In this document: in pieces, positions 6,900-14,775 of the stretch
How the letters are laid out: each line of letters opens with the position of its first letter
How positions within the stretch are numbered: position 1 is the first letter of the stretch
Assembly: GCA_902783155.1 (NCBI GenBank)
Contig: CACZPR010000013.1
Location: 1-33,293, forward strand
From: an uncultured Spirochaetaceae bacterium
GTDB lineage: Bacteria > Spirochaetota > Spirochaetia > Treponematales > Treponemataceae
Direction: 5' to 3'
Length of the DNA: 33,293 nt
Translations under genes and position numbers: made by a program
Notes under the pieces: generated by a model
The model's input: the letters and a program-made list of their open reading frames with translations, nothing else
Told to the model about the DNA's origin: nothing
Database searches by the model: none

Positions 6900-8753
6900 A
6901 TGACTGTCAATGACATTAAGCATGCCGGAATTAAGGCCTGGGTTGAGGAATGTGTCAAGATGTGCGAGCCTGACAATGTTGTCGTGGTGGACGGCTCCAC
7001 AGCTGAATATGACCGCCTTATGCAGAAGTGTGTGGACGCTGGACTTGCCACACCGTTGAAGGCAAAGGAAAACTGCTTCCTGTTCCGCTCTCTTCCAAGC
7101 GATGTTGCCCGTGTTGAGTCACGCACATTCATCTCTTCTAAAAAGGAAGAAGATGCAGGTCCAACAAACCACTGGATTGACCCGGTTGAGCTGAAGGCCA
7201 CCATGTCAGGTCTTTACAAGGGATGTATGCACGGACGCACAATGTACGTGATTCCGTTCTGCATGGGACCTCTTGGTTCACCAATCGCAAAGTACGGTAT
7301 TGAGCTGACCGACTCTGAGTACGTTGTTCTGAACATGGACATTATGACCCGCGCAGGAGAAAAGGTCTGGCAGTATTTCGGAACTGACGGCGACTGGGTT
7401 CCATGTCTCCACTCTGTAGGTAAGCCACTCAACAACGGCGAAAAGGACAACGGAATATGGCCTTGCGCTGATGTCGAGCACAAATATATCTCACAGTTCC
7501 CTGAGGAGCACCTGATTTGGTCTTACGGTTCTGGATACGGTGGAAACGCTCTTCTTGGAAAGAAATGTTTCGCACTCCGCATAGCAACCGTCATCGCACG
7601 TGAAGAGGGATGGCTTGCAGAGCACATGCTCATCCTCAAGCTCACAAATCCGAAGGGCGAAGTCAAGTACGTTACAGGCGCATTCCCGTCAGCATGTGGA
7701 AAGACAAACCTTGCCATGTTGATTCCAACAATCCCTGGATGGAAGGTTGAGACAGTCGGCGACGACATTGCATGGATGAAGTTCGGAAAGGACGGCCGCC
7801 TCTACGCAATCAACCCGGAGGCAGGATTCTTCGGAGTTGCACCGGGAACATCGGCAGAGTCAAACAAGAACGCCCTCATCTCAGCAGAAAAGAACACAAT
7901 CTACACAAACTGCGCTCTTACAGAAGACGGAGACATCTGGTGGGAAGGAATCGGATATCCTGCAAAGGGCAAGCTCGTTGACTGGAAGGGAAACACACGC
8001 GACGCTCTTCCAAAGGACAAGTCACCAAAGGGCGAGGAATTCGCACACCCGAACGCACGCTTTACTGCTCCTGCAAAACAGTGCCCATGTATCGCAAGCG
8101 ACTGGGAATCTCCAGAGGGAGTACCGATTTCTGCAATCCTCTTCGGCGGACGCAGACCTTCAACAGTTCCTCTCGTACATCAGGCACGCAGCTGGAACCA
8201 CGGTGTATTCCTTGGCTCCATCGTCGGATCAGAAATCACAGCCGCATCTACAATCAATGCAGCTGAAGTCGGAAAAATCCGCCGCGACCCATTTGCAATT
8301 CTTCCGTTCTGCGGATACAACATGGGCGACTACTTCCAGCACTGGATTGACGTTGGAAACGCTGCCGCAGACAAGGACAAGCTCCCGAAGATTTTCTACG
8401 TCAACTGGTTCAGAAAGGATGAGAACAATCCTGATCTTCCAGGCGGATTCATGTGGCCGGGATACGGTGACAACAGCCGCGTACTCGCATGGATTTTCGA
8501 CCGCTGCGACGGAGTTGACAATGCGGTTGACACACCAATCGGTCTCATGCCAAAGGACGGCGCTTTGAACACAGACGGTCTTGCAGACTACTACAAGAAG
8601 ACTCTCCCTGAAATCCTCAAGGTTGATGTTGAAGGATGGAAGAAGGAAGTCAAGGACATCCGCGAGAACCACTATCCAAAGTTCGGAAAGCACCTGCCAA
8701 AAGAATTGTCCGCAATTCTGGACGACTTGGAAGCACGTCTTAACAAGGCGTAA
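6900..8753 (+). CDS. pckG: Phosphoenolpyruvate carboxykinase, GTP-dependent
   Basis: A 617-residue cytosolic enzyme interconverting oxaloacetate and phosphoenolpyruvate with GTP/GDP. It is used in gluconeogenesis or, in succinate-forming anaerobes, in the carboxylating direction. The length and motifs fit the GTP class and not the ATP class: the P-loop with the hyper-reactive cysteine [12 protein letters not shown] at about 261-272, the metal/nucleotide motif [10 protein letters not shown], and [17 protein letters not shown] with the guanine-site aromatics. AAGGAG lies six bases before the ATG. The gene is monocistronic, with its own promoter, an about 95-base leader and a strong terminator. 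Synonymous codons lean to highly used ones (AAG, GGA), consistent with high expression. Confidence 0.96.
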   Translation: MTVNDIKHAGIKAWVEECVKMCEPDNVVVVDGSTAEYDRLMQKCVDAGLATPLKAKENCFLFRSLPSDVARVESRTFISSKKEEDAGPTNHWIDPVELKATMSGLYKGCMHGRTMYVIPFCMGPLGSPIAKYGIELTDSEYVVLNMDIMTRAGEKVWQYFGTDGDWVPCLHSVGKPLNNGEKDNGIWPCADVEHKYISQFPEEHLIWSYGSGYGGNALLGKKCFALRIATVIAREEGWLAEHMLILKLTNPKGEVKYVTGAFPSACGKTNLAMLIPTIPGWKVETVGDDIAWMKFGKDGRLYAINPEAGFFGVAPGTSAESNKNALISAEKNTIYTNCALTEDGDIWWEGIGYPAKGKLVDWKGNTRDALPKDKSPKGEEFAHPNARFTAPAKQCPCIASDWESPEGVPISAILFGGRRPSTVPLVHQARSWNHGVFLGSIVGSEITAASTINAAEVGKIRRDPFAILPFCGYNMGDYFQHWIDVGNAAADKDKLPKIFYVNWFRKDENNPDLPGGFMWPGYGDNSRVLAWIFDRCDGVDNAVDTPIGLMPKDGALNTDGLADYYKKTLPEILKVDVEGWKKEVKDIRENHYPKFGKHLPKELSAILDDLEARLNKA

Positions 8754-8788
8754 GTTTTCGCATAAACGCAAGGTTTAACCTGCAACAG

Positions 8789-8829
8789 GCCCTTCATATT
8801 GTGTAAAAGCAGTATGGAGGGCATTTTTT
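8789..8829 (+). terminator. Intrinsic terminator of pckG
   Basis: GCCCTTCATAT (8789-8799) pairs with GTATGGAGGGC (8812-8822), an 11-base-pair stem with two G-U pairs and a 12-base loop. A run of six T (8824-8829) follows. Confidence 0.85.
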
Positions 8830-8915
8830 ATCACCACCGCCTAGTAATATCTTACTACACCATCAATCCATGCAAGTAAATTACCAATTGGGGGCGTAAT
8901 TTCTTTGTTTTTTCC

Positions 8916-8921
8916 TACAAT
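8916..8921 (+). promoter_or_regulatory. -10 element of the XRE regulator gene, implying a leaderless mRNA
   Basis: TACAAT ends only five bases before the ATG at 8927, so transcription would begin at about the A of the start codon. No Shine-Dalgarno sequence precedes the ATG. No good -35 box was found at the usual distance. Confidence 0.45.
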
Positions 8922-8926
8922 GTGGC

Positions 8927-9280
8927 ATGAGTTTTGGAGAGAACCTAAAGGAAATAATGGGGGCGATGAATTTTACCGCCGTGGACCTTTCAAAGCGGAC
9001 CGGGATTCCAAAGGACACAATCAACAGCTACCTGAAAACCGGGGGACCAATTCCCGCCGCGGACAAGGCTGTGAAAATTGCGCAGGCACTTGGAACCTCC
9101 GTCGAATTTCTTGTGACCGGCTTTGAGGATTCACAAAAAGACCAACCGGGCTACGACCTTGGAAAAATGAGACGCTACGCCAAAACGATAGACGCGCTGG
9201 ACTCCCTGCCTCCAACATCAAGGACGCCAATTGAGGTTATGATTTACGACATGAGCGAAAAAATCTCCGAGAAAAATTAG
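8927..9280 (+). CDS. Small XRE-family helix-turn-helix regulator
   Basis: A 117-residue protein with a Cro/CI-type helix-turn-helix at about residues 5-62. Landmarks are FGENLKEIM, the recognition segment LSKRTGIPKDTINSYL, and the family-typical AVKIAQALGTSVEFLVTG. The remaining 50 residues are polar and match nothing I know. The target genes and ligand cannot be inferred. It follows the pckG terminator and has its own -10 element. Its stop codon is only three bases from the stop of the convergent DUF115 gene, with no terminator between, so transcripts of the two genes must overlap. Cytoplasmic DNA-binding repressor is the usual role of this family. ATG 8927 is chosen because the helix-turn-helix begins at once. 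Confidence 0.85.
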   Translation: MSFGENLKEIMGAMNFTAVDLSKRTGIPKDTINSYLKTGGPIPAADKAVKIAQALGTSVEFLVTGFEDSQKDQPGYDLGKMRRYAKTIDALDSLPPTSRTPIEVMIYDMSEKISEKN

Positions 9281-9283
9281 CCC

Positions 9284-11098
9284 CTAGCCCAGAGCCTCCA
9301 GATACTCCCTTGTTGCGGAAAGAAGCTGGGTATAAATCAGACGTGACATGTACAGAGGGGCAAGAGGTCCCTCCTTTGGCAATGAGGACGAAAGTTTTTC
9401 AAGCTGCCTTTTTGTCGGGAAAACCAGGGCCGCCGCATCCTTTGCCTTTGAACCAAGAATCTGCGAGTCGATTTCACCAAGCCTTGTAAAAACCTTCCCC
9501 GCATTTAGAGGATTTTTGAGACCGTCATCGCAAAGACCGAGCCCCCTTTTTGCAAGAGACTCCAGCTCCTCCAGATTTTTTTTGAACGAATCCAGAACCT
9601 CGGAAAATCCGGGCGCATCAGTTTTTTCCATTTCAGATTTTTCTTTGGCGCATGAAAAAAACTCTTCCTTAAGCCCAAGCCTCTCGTCTTCGGACAAAAG
9701 TTCATCAAGATTCGCGACACCCATTCCCTTTATGGCAAGGCTCTCGGGAGTGAGCGTGTATGTAATCTGCCCGTCCATTGCCGCAGTCGCCGTTGATTTT
9801 TCAAACCACCATGAGAACATGGACATTCTGGAATCTGTCAGGATTTTTTTGCCCCGAAAGTCCTCCGCGATTTTTGGATTCGCACCAAGCAGGGCCGCAA
9901 TTCCGTCGGTCTCCCCAGTGCTGGTCCTTGTTGATTTTCTGTGGCTCCTTTCCTCAAACTGGGAACCCCTTATGTGCGTCTGTCTACCGGGAAAACCAAG
10001 GTCCATCCCCGCAATGTAGATTCGCCTTGCCCCGCATTTTCTTGCAAAATCCCATGCAGTTGTGGTGACACTTCCACCGGCCCCAAGCTCCCCCTTTTCT
10101 CCAAGCCTTTTTTCAAAATACTGTCCAACCGGAAAAAGTGACGAGCAAAGGACTGTCTCAGCGCATGGAAACCTAAAGACAGATGGCCACGCCGCGCTCT
10201 CGGTAATCAGCACGGACGACGGGGATGCCAGAAACTCAAGATGCAGGGCGCACACATACTGGGGATCCACAAGCACAACAAAGTCAGGCTCCACACCGGC
10301 TTCAAGACATGCCTTCAAAGCTGTGTCCACGCATACAATGACGGCCCTTTTTTTTAGCTCCGGCAGTTTTGGCAAAATCCGTTCAAGACTTGGACCCGCC
10401 GCGACAATGACAAACGGAAGATTTTTACCTAGCCCGAAATATTTTTTCACGCCGTCCTTTTCCGAAAGATAATGCAGATTCCGGCACGAGTTTTTGAGCC
10501 AAAGATGCGAAAATTTTTCAAGCGTGTTTGTGTTGATTTCATCCTTCTGCTTTGATTTTGCCACCTGTGATTTTACTGAATAAAAATACGCCTGGTCATG
10601 GGCGGTCTGTGCGCTTGAGGAAAAAAATTTTACATCCGCGCCAAACGATGTCGCAAGTCCCGCCGCAGTAGAAACGTCCGCACCCACAGCAAAAATCACA
10701 TTGCGGTGCGAAAAAACAGGTCCCCAGTCCAGAGCGGAAAATGCCGCAAGCAGATGGAATGTGTCGCCCTCAACCAAAACCAGCGGGGTGGACGGAAATT
10801 TTTTGCAAAACTCCACCGGAGCATATCCAAGTCCGAAGCCAAGAAAAACAGCCGCGTCAGAACCATCCATGGAATCCTTCTGGAAAAGCTGGACAGCCTC
10901 ACGCCCGGGATTGTATTTTGAATGGAGCGGGACAGAGTTTTCAATGGCAGTAGGTTCCCCATTCTTTGCCTGGACCAAAACCAGCGGGGATTCTTTTTTG
11001 CCCGATTCAAAATCAGAAATGTTTTCTTCTATTATATTTGCAAGCTGAGGAAATCGGAGCCTGAACGACTCTATGTTTTTATTCCAGATTGAGTTCAA
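9284..11098 (-). CDS. DUF115 / MptE-like motility accessory factor, putative flagellin glycosyltransferase
   Basis: A 604-residue protein of the DUF115 family (MAF_flag10, 6-hydroxymethylpterin pyrophosphokinase MptE-like). In other bacteria members of this family add nonulosonic or related sugars to flagellin. The core domain covers about residues 215-400, with the nucleotide-binding-like FVIVAAGPSLE, VCVDTALKACLEAGVEPDFVVLVDPQ, GAGGSVTTTAWDFA and IYIAGMDLGFPG. The start is TTG: GGAGG lies nine bases before it, and it overlaps the end of the upstream penicillin-binding-protein gene by about 20 bases, suggesting translational coupling. It is the last gene of a lepB-PBP-DUF115 operon and has no flagellin gene beside it here. 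Flagellin as the substrate is inferred from the family. Confidence 0.8.
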   Translation of the reverse strand: MNSIWNKNIESFRLRFPQLANIIEENISDFESGKKESPLVLVQAKNGEPTAIENSVPLHSKYNPGREAVQLFQKDSMDGSDAAVFLGFGLGYAPVEFCKKFPSTPLVLVEGDTFHLLAAFSALDWGPVFSHRNVIFAVGADVSTAAGLATSFGADVKFFSSSAQTAHDQAYFYSVKSQVAKSKQKDEINTNTLEKFSHLWLKNSCRNLHYLSEKDGVKKYFGLGKNLPFVIVAAGPSLERILPKLPELKKRAVIVCVDTALKACLEAGVEPDFVVLVDPQYVCALHLEFLASPSSVLITESAAWPSVFRFPCAETVLCSSLFPVGQYFEKRLGEKGELGAGGSVTTTAWDFARKCGARRIYIAGMDLGFPGRQTHIRGSQFEERSHRKSTRTSTGETDGIAALLGANPKIAEDFRGKKILTDSRMSMFSWWFEKSTATAAMDGQITYTLTPESLAIKGMGVANLDELLSEDERLGLKEEFFSCAKEKSEMEKTDAPGFSEVLDSFKKNLEELESLAKRGLGLCDDGLKNPLNAGKVFTRLGEIDSQILGSKAKDAAALVFPTKRQLEKLSSSLPKEGPLAPLYMSRLIYTQLLSATREYLEALG

Positions 11099-12965
11099 TT
11101 GTCATGTCCTCCATAAGAGGCGAGCCTGGTGCGGGCTTCTGCGATTTGACCCATCCCTCACCTGTTATGACAAAATTCAGCTCGGGGTGCGCGGATATTA
11201 CGGGAATCAAATCCCTCTTGGGTCTTCCAATAAAGTCCGGGACCGCATCGTTCACGCTTATCGGGATGTTGGACTGTATAGAGATTCTGCCCGAATGTCC
11301 AACAACGACAGCTCCCTCGCGGCTCATTCCAAGGTGGTCGATTATCTCGTCGGCTGCCTCGCGGATTACAGGGGCCACAATTCGTCCAGCGTAGGTCTCT
11401 CCCTTTGCCTTCTCGATGACTATGTAGAGGACAATCTGCGGCTTCTCCACCGGGAAAATGGCCATGCAGTTTGAAAGAAAGTCCGTGTCGCTGTATCCAC
11501 CGTGAACCGTGTCAGCCATCTGCGCCGTTCCTGTCTTTACTCCAATCGAAATGTCGCCAAGAGCGGCCCTGCTTCCCGTTCCCTTTTCGGCGGTGGTCTC
11601 CATGCAGCTCAAAATGTATTCGGCGGTCGCCTGCTTCAGAACCCTCTGTCCATACTCGGGACTGTGGTTGTACTCAATCTTTCCGTCCTTGTCCTTTATC
11701 TGCTTGATGAAAGTCAGCTTCACCGGGATTCCGTCGTTGGCAATGATTCCCGCGGCCTGGACCATCTGGAGTGCCGTAACAGTCAGCTCCTGTCCAATCG
11801 ACATTGTTGCCTTTGTTCTTGCGGACCAGCTCTTGCTTTTTGGAGTCTTGATTTGACCAAGCGCCTCTGCGGGAAGCTCCACCCCGGTCTTTTTTCCAAA
11901 ACCAAATTTGTCAATGTAGGTCAGGAACAGATCCGTCGGAAGAAGGTCGCTCATCTGGGCAAAAGCGTCGTTGCAGGAAAGCTCCAGCGCTCCGCGGACA
12001 GAAAGGTATCCATGGTGCTCAAGGCAGCTGATTTTTATGACCTCGTTCAGATTTGTGGTCCTGGTGTAGAGTCCGTCGCAAAGGAAAAGCGTGTCGTCCT
12101 TGATTGCCCCGGAATCAAGATATGCGGCTGCGGTAAAGATTTTGAACACACTTCCAGGCTCGTATGCGGAGTTCGCCGGTCTGTCGGTCTTGCTTTCGGA
12201 TGTAGCCAGGGAATAGTTGTTCAAATCGGCCTCGGGAAGACTGATGTAGCTGAGAATCTCCCCCGACTTTGCGTCCATGGCCACAAGCATAAAGTTTTCA
12301 GCCTGCGTTGTCTCCATTGCCTTTTTTGCAATCTGCTCCAGCTTGTGCTGCAGGTCCGAATCTATAGTGAGGTAGACATTTTTTCCATAGAGCGTGGGGC
12401 TTTCGTCCCCCTCGTGCATTTTTGGCGCAAGGATGTCCTGAAGCTGGTACTCCATTCCGCTAAGACCCTTGTCCTCACGGCCCATGTATCCAATCAGCTG
12501 GCTCGCAAGGTCGTTCAAAGGATACACGCGCCCCGAAATCCTGTCGAAGCGGCAGAACTGGGTGAATCCGTTCTCGTCAATCAAAGCGGAAAGACGGTCG
12601 TGCTCCTGCTCGGTGAGTTTTTTCTTCAGCGCAACATATTTCGGGTTCTGGCTGGAGTTGATTATGTTCTGGATGACGATTGGATTCATGTCCAGCTCCT
12701 CGGCCACCACGTTCGCAAAATCCTCAACGTTCTTCACCATCTCGGGAGTAACGCCAAAGTCATAGAAATTTGTCGATATTGCAAGGGGTTTTCCACTCCT
12801 GTCAACAATGGACCCCCTCTCCAGCTTTGGATTGGACTTTCTTGCTGCGGGAAGCGGCTGCAGTGCAAGGACTGTAAATCTTATGAATATAATGAGCATC
12901 ACGAACGCGCTGATTGCCAGAATAGCGATTGTGCGTTTTTTTATCAGAAATCGGTTGGTCTGCAT
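11079..12965 (-). CDS. ftsI: Class B penicillin-binding protein (FtsI/PBP2-3 type) with PASTA domain
   Basis: A 628-residue peptidoglycan DD-transpeptidase, anchored in the inner membrane by an N-terminal helix (residues 11-33) and acting in the periplasm. The dimerisation domain begins with ERGSIVDRSGKPLA (49-62). All three catalytic motifs of the penicillin-binding fold are intact: S272-V-F-K275, S330-C-N332 and K477-T-G479. Residues 572-628 look like a single PASTA domain, as in SpoVD- and PBP2x-like proteins of other phyla. The class B architecture suggests septal synthesis, hence ftsI; an elongation-type PBP2 is less likely because of the PASTA tail. It overlaps the lepB stop codon by 22 bases and the DUF115 start by 20, so the three genes form a tightly coupled operon. 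Confidence 0.88.
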   Translation of the reverse strand: MQTNRFLIKKRTIAILAISAFVMLIIFIRFTVLALQPLPAARKSNPKLERGSIVDRSGKPLAISTNFYDFGVTPEMVKNVEDFANVVAEELDMNPIVIQNIINSSQNPKYVALKKKLTEQEHDRLSALIDENGFTQFCRFDRISGRVYPLNDLASQLIGYMGREDKGLSGMEYQLQDILAPKMHEGDESPTLYGKNVYLTIDSDLQHKLEQIAKKAMETTQAENFMLVAMDAKSGEILSYISLPEADLNNYSLATSESKTDRPANSAYEPGSVFKIFTAAAYLDSGAIKDDTLFLCDGLYTRTTNLNEVIKISCLEHHGYLSVRGALELSCNDAFAQMSDLLPTDLFLTYIDKFGFGKKTGVELPAEALGQIKTPKSKSWSARTKATMSIGQELTVTALQMVQAAGIIANDGIPVKLTFIKQIKDKDGKIEYNHSPEYGQRVLKQATAEYILSCMETTAEKGTGSRAALGDISIGVKTGTAQMADTVHGGYSDTDFLSNCMAIFPVEKPQIVLYIVIEKAKGETYAGRIVAPVIREAADEIIDHLGMSREGAVVVGHSGRISIQSNIPISVNDAVPDFIGRPKRDLIPVISAHPELNFVITGEGWVKSQKPAPGSPLMEDMTIELNLE

Positions 12966-13456
12966 ATCACTTTTCCCAAAATATTTTTCACGGACACAAA
13001 ACCGTAGGTCCTGGAATCTATGGAGACATCTCGGTTGTCGCCTATCGCCAGTATGGTTCCCTCGGGTACGGAGCTAAAATCCTTCATCCTGTGGTACTGC
13101 CCGTCCGTCAATGGAAAGGTCCTGTCCCCTATGTGCAGATTATATCCAGATTCGTAGGAATATTCTAGTGCGGTTCCCCCGGTGGCGACGCATCGTTTTA
13201 TGACCTGGGCGTTCTCAATCATGTAGATTACAACGTCCCCGATTTTTGGGGTGGACCACATCAGGACAAGCCTGTCGGAGAACGGCAGATTCAGTCCATA
13301 GGCAAGGCGGTTGACCAACGCAATCTGGCCGCTGTGGAATCTGGGTTCCATTGATTTTCCTTCTATTATAATGATGTCGGCCACAAAGATTTTCACCACA
13401 ATCCCTATGGCGATTCCCAAAAAAATTGCCAAAAAAATTCGTATTTTACTCTTCAT
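12944..13456 (-). CDS. lepB: Signal peptidase I
   Basis: A 170-residue type I signal peptidase (S26) that cleaves signal peptides of exported proteins at the outer face of the inner membrane. One N-terminal membrane helix (residues 6-29) is followed by the catalytic serine S35 in GKSMEP, the catalytic lysine K87 in VIKRCVATGG, and the box E motif GDNRDVSIDSRTYG (139-152). The size is that of the compact Gram-positive-like enzymes, shorter than the two-helix E. coli form. It is the first gene of the operon with the penicillin-binding protein and DUF115. Upstream lies an A/T-rich region shared with the divergent LysM-M23 gene; no Shine-Dalgarno sequence is visible before the ATG. Confidence 0.93.
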   Translation of the reverse strand: MKSKIRIFLAIFLGIAIGIVVKIFVADIIIIEGKSMEPRFHSGQIALVNRLAYGLNLPFSDRLVLMWSTPKIGDVVIYMIENAQVIKRCVATGGTALEYSYESGYNLHIGDRTFPLTDGQYHRMKDFSSVPEGTILAIGDNRDVSIDSRTYGFVSVKNILGKVICRPTDF

Positions 13457-13509
13457 TTTCGTTTGATTTTATTCTAATATAGGCTAGATGGAATGTCGAT
13501 ATTTGTACT

Positions 13510-14703
13510 ATGGAAATAATAAATTATTCAGGTAAAAAATCTTATAGGTCATCCGCGACACGGAAAAATGTACTCCGCAGGGAAACAAGCCGCCCAAGAT
13601 TTGCATCGGCAGCGGTCGCGGTCCCAAGAAACTATGGGATGAAGAATTTTCTTATGACTCTGAAGGAAGCCGCATTTCTTTTCCTGAAGACACTTCTCCG
13701 CATTGTAGAGTTCGGGTGGATTATACCGGCCGCATTTGCCTGCATATATTTTCCAAAACAGAAGGTTGATGAGCACGCATACAAAGAGAGCTTCGCAAAT
13801 CCTGTAGAGGTCTGCATGGACAACGACTGGGCATTGGAATTTCTTGACAACTCCCTGTCATCGTTCGCCATGGAGAACACGCCCCAGTTCGATGCTTTCG
13901 GCTATCTCTACGCGGAGGACGGCTCGATTCCTCTTCCAAAAATCGACATGCTCAACGTGACCTGGACAACGGTCAGATACAACAAGGCTCAGAACATAAC
14001 AGGTCTCACCCAGTTTATGAAGAACCAGGGACTCCAGAACATCTCCACTCTGATTTCATGCAACAACATAAAGGACGTGAGCGAGATTCCTTCAAGGCTC
14101 AAAGTTCCAAGCATGGACGGAATCCTGTACAAAGTAAAGAACGGCGACACCCTTAGTGGAATCGCAAAAAAATATTCAAATTCTTCCAACAAAATCACCC
14201 TGGCGAATCTGCTTGACGTGAACAGCCTTGACTCGGAGACTCTCTCTCCAGGCCAGGAGCTTTTTGTTCCAGGTGGATGGCTGCCTGCTTCCGAGATTGA
14301 AAAAGTCCAGGGTGAAAAATTTGCCAAGCCGCTTTACGCAAAGTATTACCTCACATCAAAATTCGGTCCAAGAATCGACCCAATTTCTGGAAAAAAGAGC
14401 TCCCACACTGGAATAGACATGGCATGTCCAACGGGAACACCAATCTACGCATCCATGAGCGGAACGGTACAGGTCGCCGGATGGCACAACTCTTATGGAA
14501 ACTACGTCATCATCAAGCACAAGGACGGCTACCAGACACTCTACGGGCACATGAGCAAAATCCTCACAACAAAGGGAGAAAAGGTGACACAGGGCCAGAA
14601 GATTGGTCTGGTCGGTTCCACAGGATATTCCACTGGACCGCACCTGCATTTCACAGTCTACAAGAACGGAACCCTCGTGGATCCGCTCACACTTTTGAAA
14701 TAG
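13510..14703 (+). CDS. LysM and M23 metallopeptidase protein
   Basis: A 397-residue envelope protein. A single membrane helix lies near residues 60-82, after a basic cytoplasmic N-terminus, which suggests type II anchoring. A LysM peptidoglycan-binding domain (about 206-257, YKVKNGDTLSGIAKKY) is followed by an M23 endopeptidase domain (about 276-397). The zinc ligands H299 and D303 in HTGID and the HLH motif (H378, H380) are present, so the enzyme is probably active. It would cut peptide cross-links in the cell wall. It is divergent from lepB with only 53 bases between the start codons, and has a strong terminator. No clear Shine-Dalgarno precedes ATG 13510. Its catalytic domain closely resembles that of the lipoprotein at 19477. 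Confidence 0.9.
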   Translation: MEIINYSGKKSYRSSATRKNVLRRETSRPRFASAAVAVPRNYGMKNFLMTLKEAAFLFLKTLLRIVEFGWIIPAAFACIYFPKQKVDEHAYKESFANPVEVCMDNDWALEFLDNSLSSFAMENTPQFDAFGYLYAEDGSIPLPKIDMLNVTWTTVRYNKAQNITGLTQFMKNQGLQNISTLISCNNIKDVSEIPSRLKVPSMDGILYKVKNGDTLSGIAKKYSNSSNKITLANLLDVNSLDSETLSPGQELFVPGGWLPASEIEKVQGEKFAKPLYAKYYLTSKFGPRIDPISGKKSSHTGIDMACPTGTPIYASMSGTVQVAGWHNSYGNYVIIKHKDGYQTLYGHMSKILTTKGEKVTQGQKIGLVGSTGYSTGPHLHFTVYKNGTLVDPLTLLK

Positions 14704-14726
14704 GTCATAACATCATTGACCACACG

Positions 14727-14753
14727 CCTCCGGTCTTTTCCGGGGGTTTTTTT
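14727..14753 (+). terminator. Intrinsic terminator of the LysM-M23 gene
   Basis: CCTCCGG (14727-14733) pairs with CCGGGGG (14740-14746), with one wobble pair and a six-base loop, followed by seven T. The last T is also the first base of a TATAAT (14753-14758) that may serve as the -10 box of the next gene. Confidence 0.85.
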
Positions 14754-14775
14754 ATAATTATGGAGGGCCACTTTT

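Noticed and set aside
11502-13007. 501-codon plus-strand frame opposite the penicillin-binding protein gene
   Set aside because: It is a mirror frame of a gene with all three transpeptidase motifs. The product is unusually rich in valine, leucine and cysteine with no recognisable domain.
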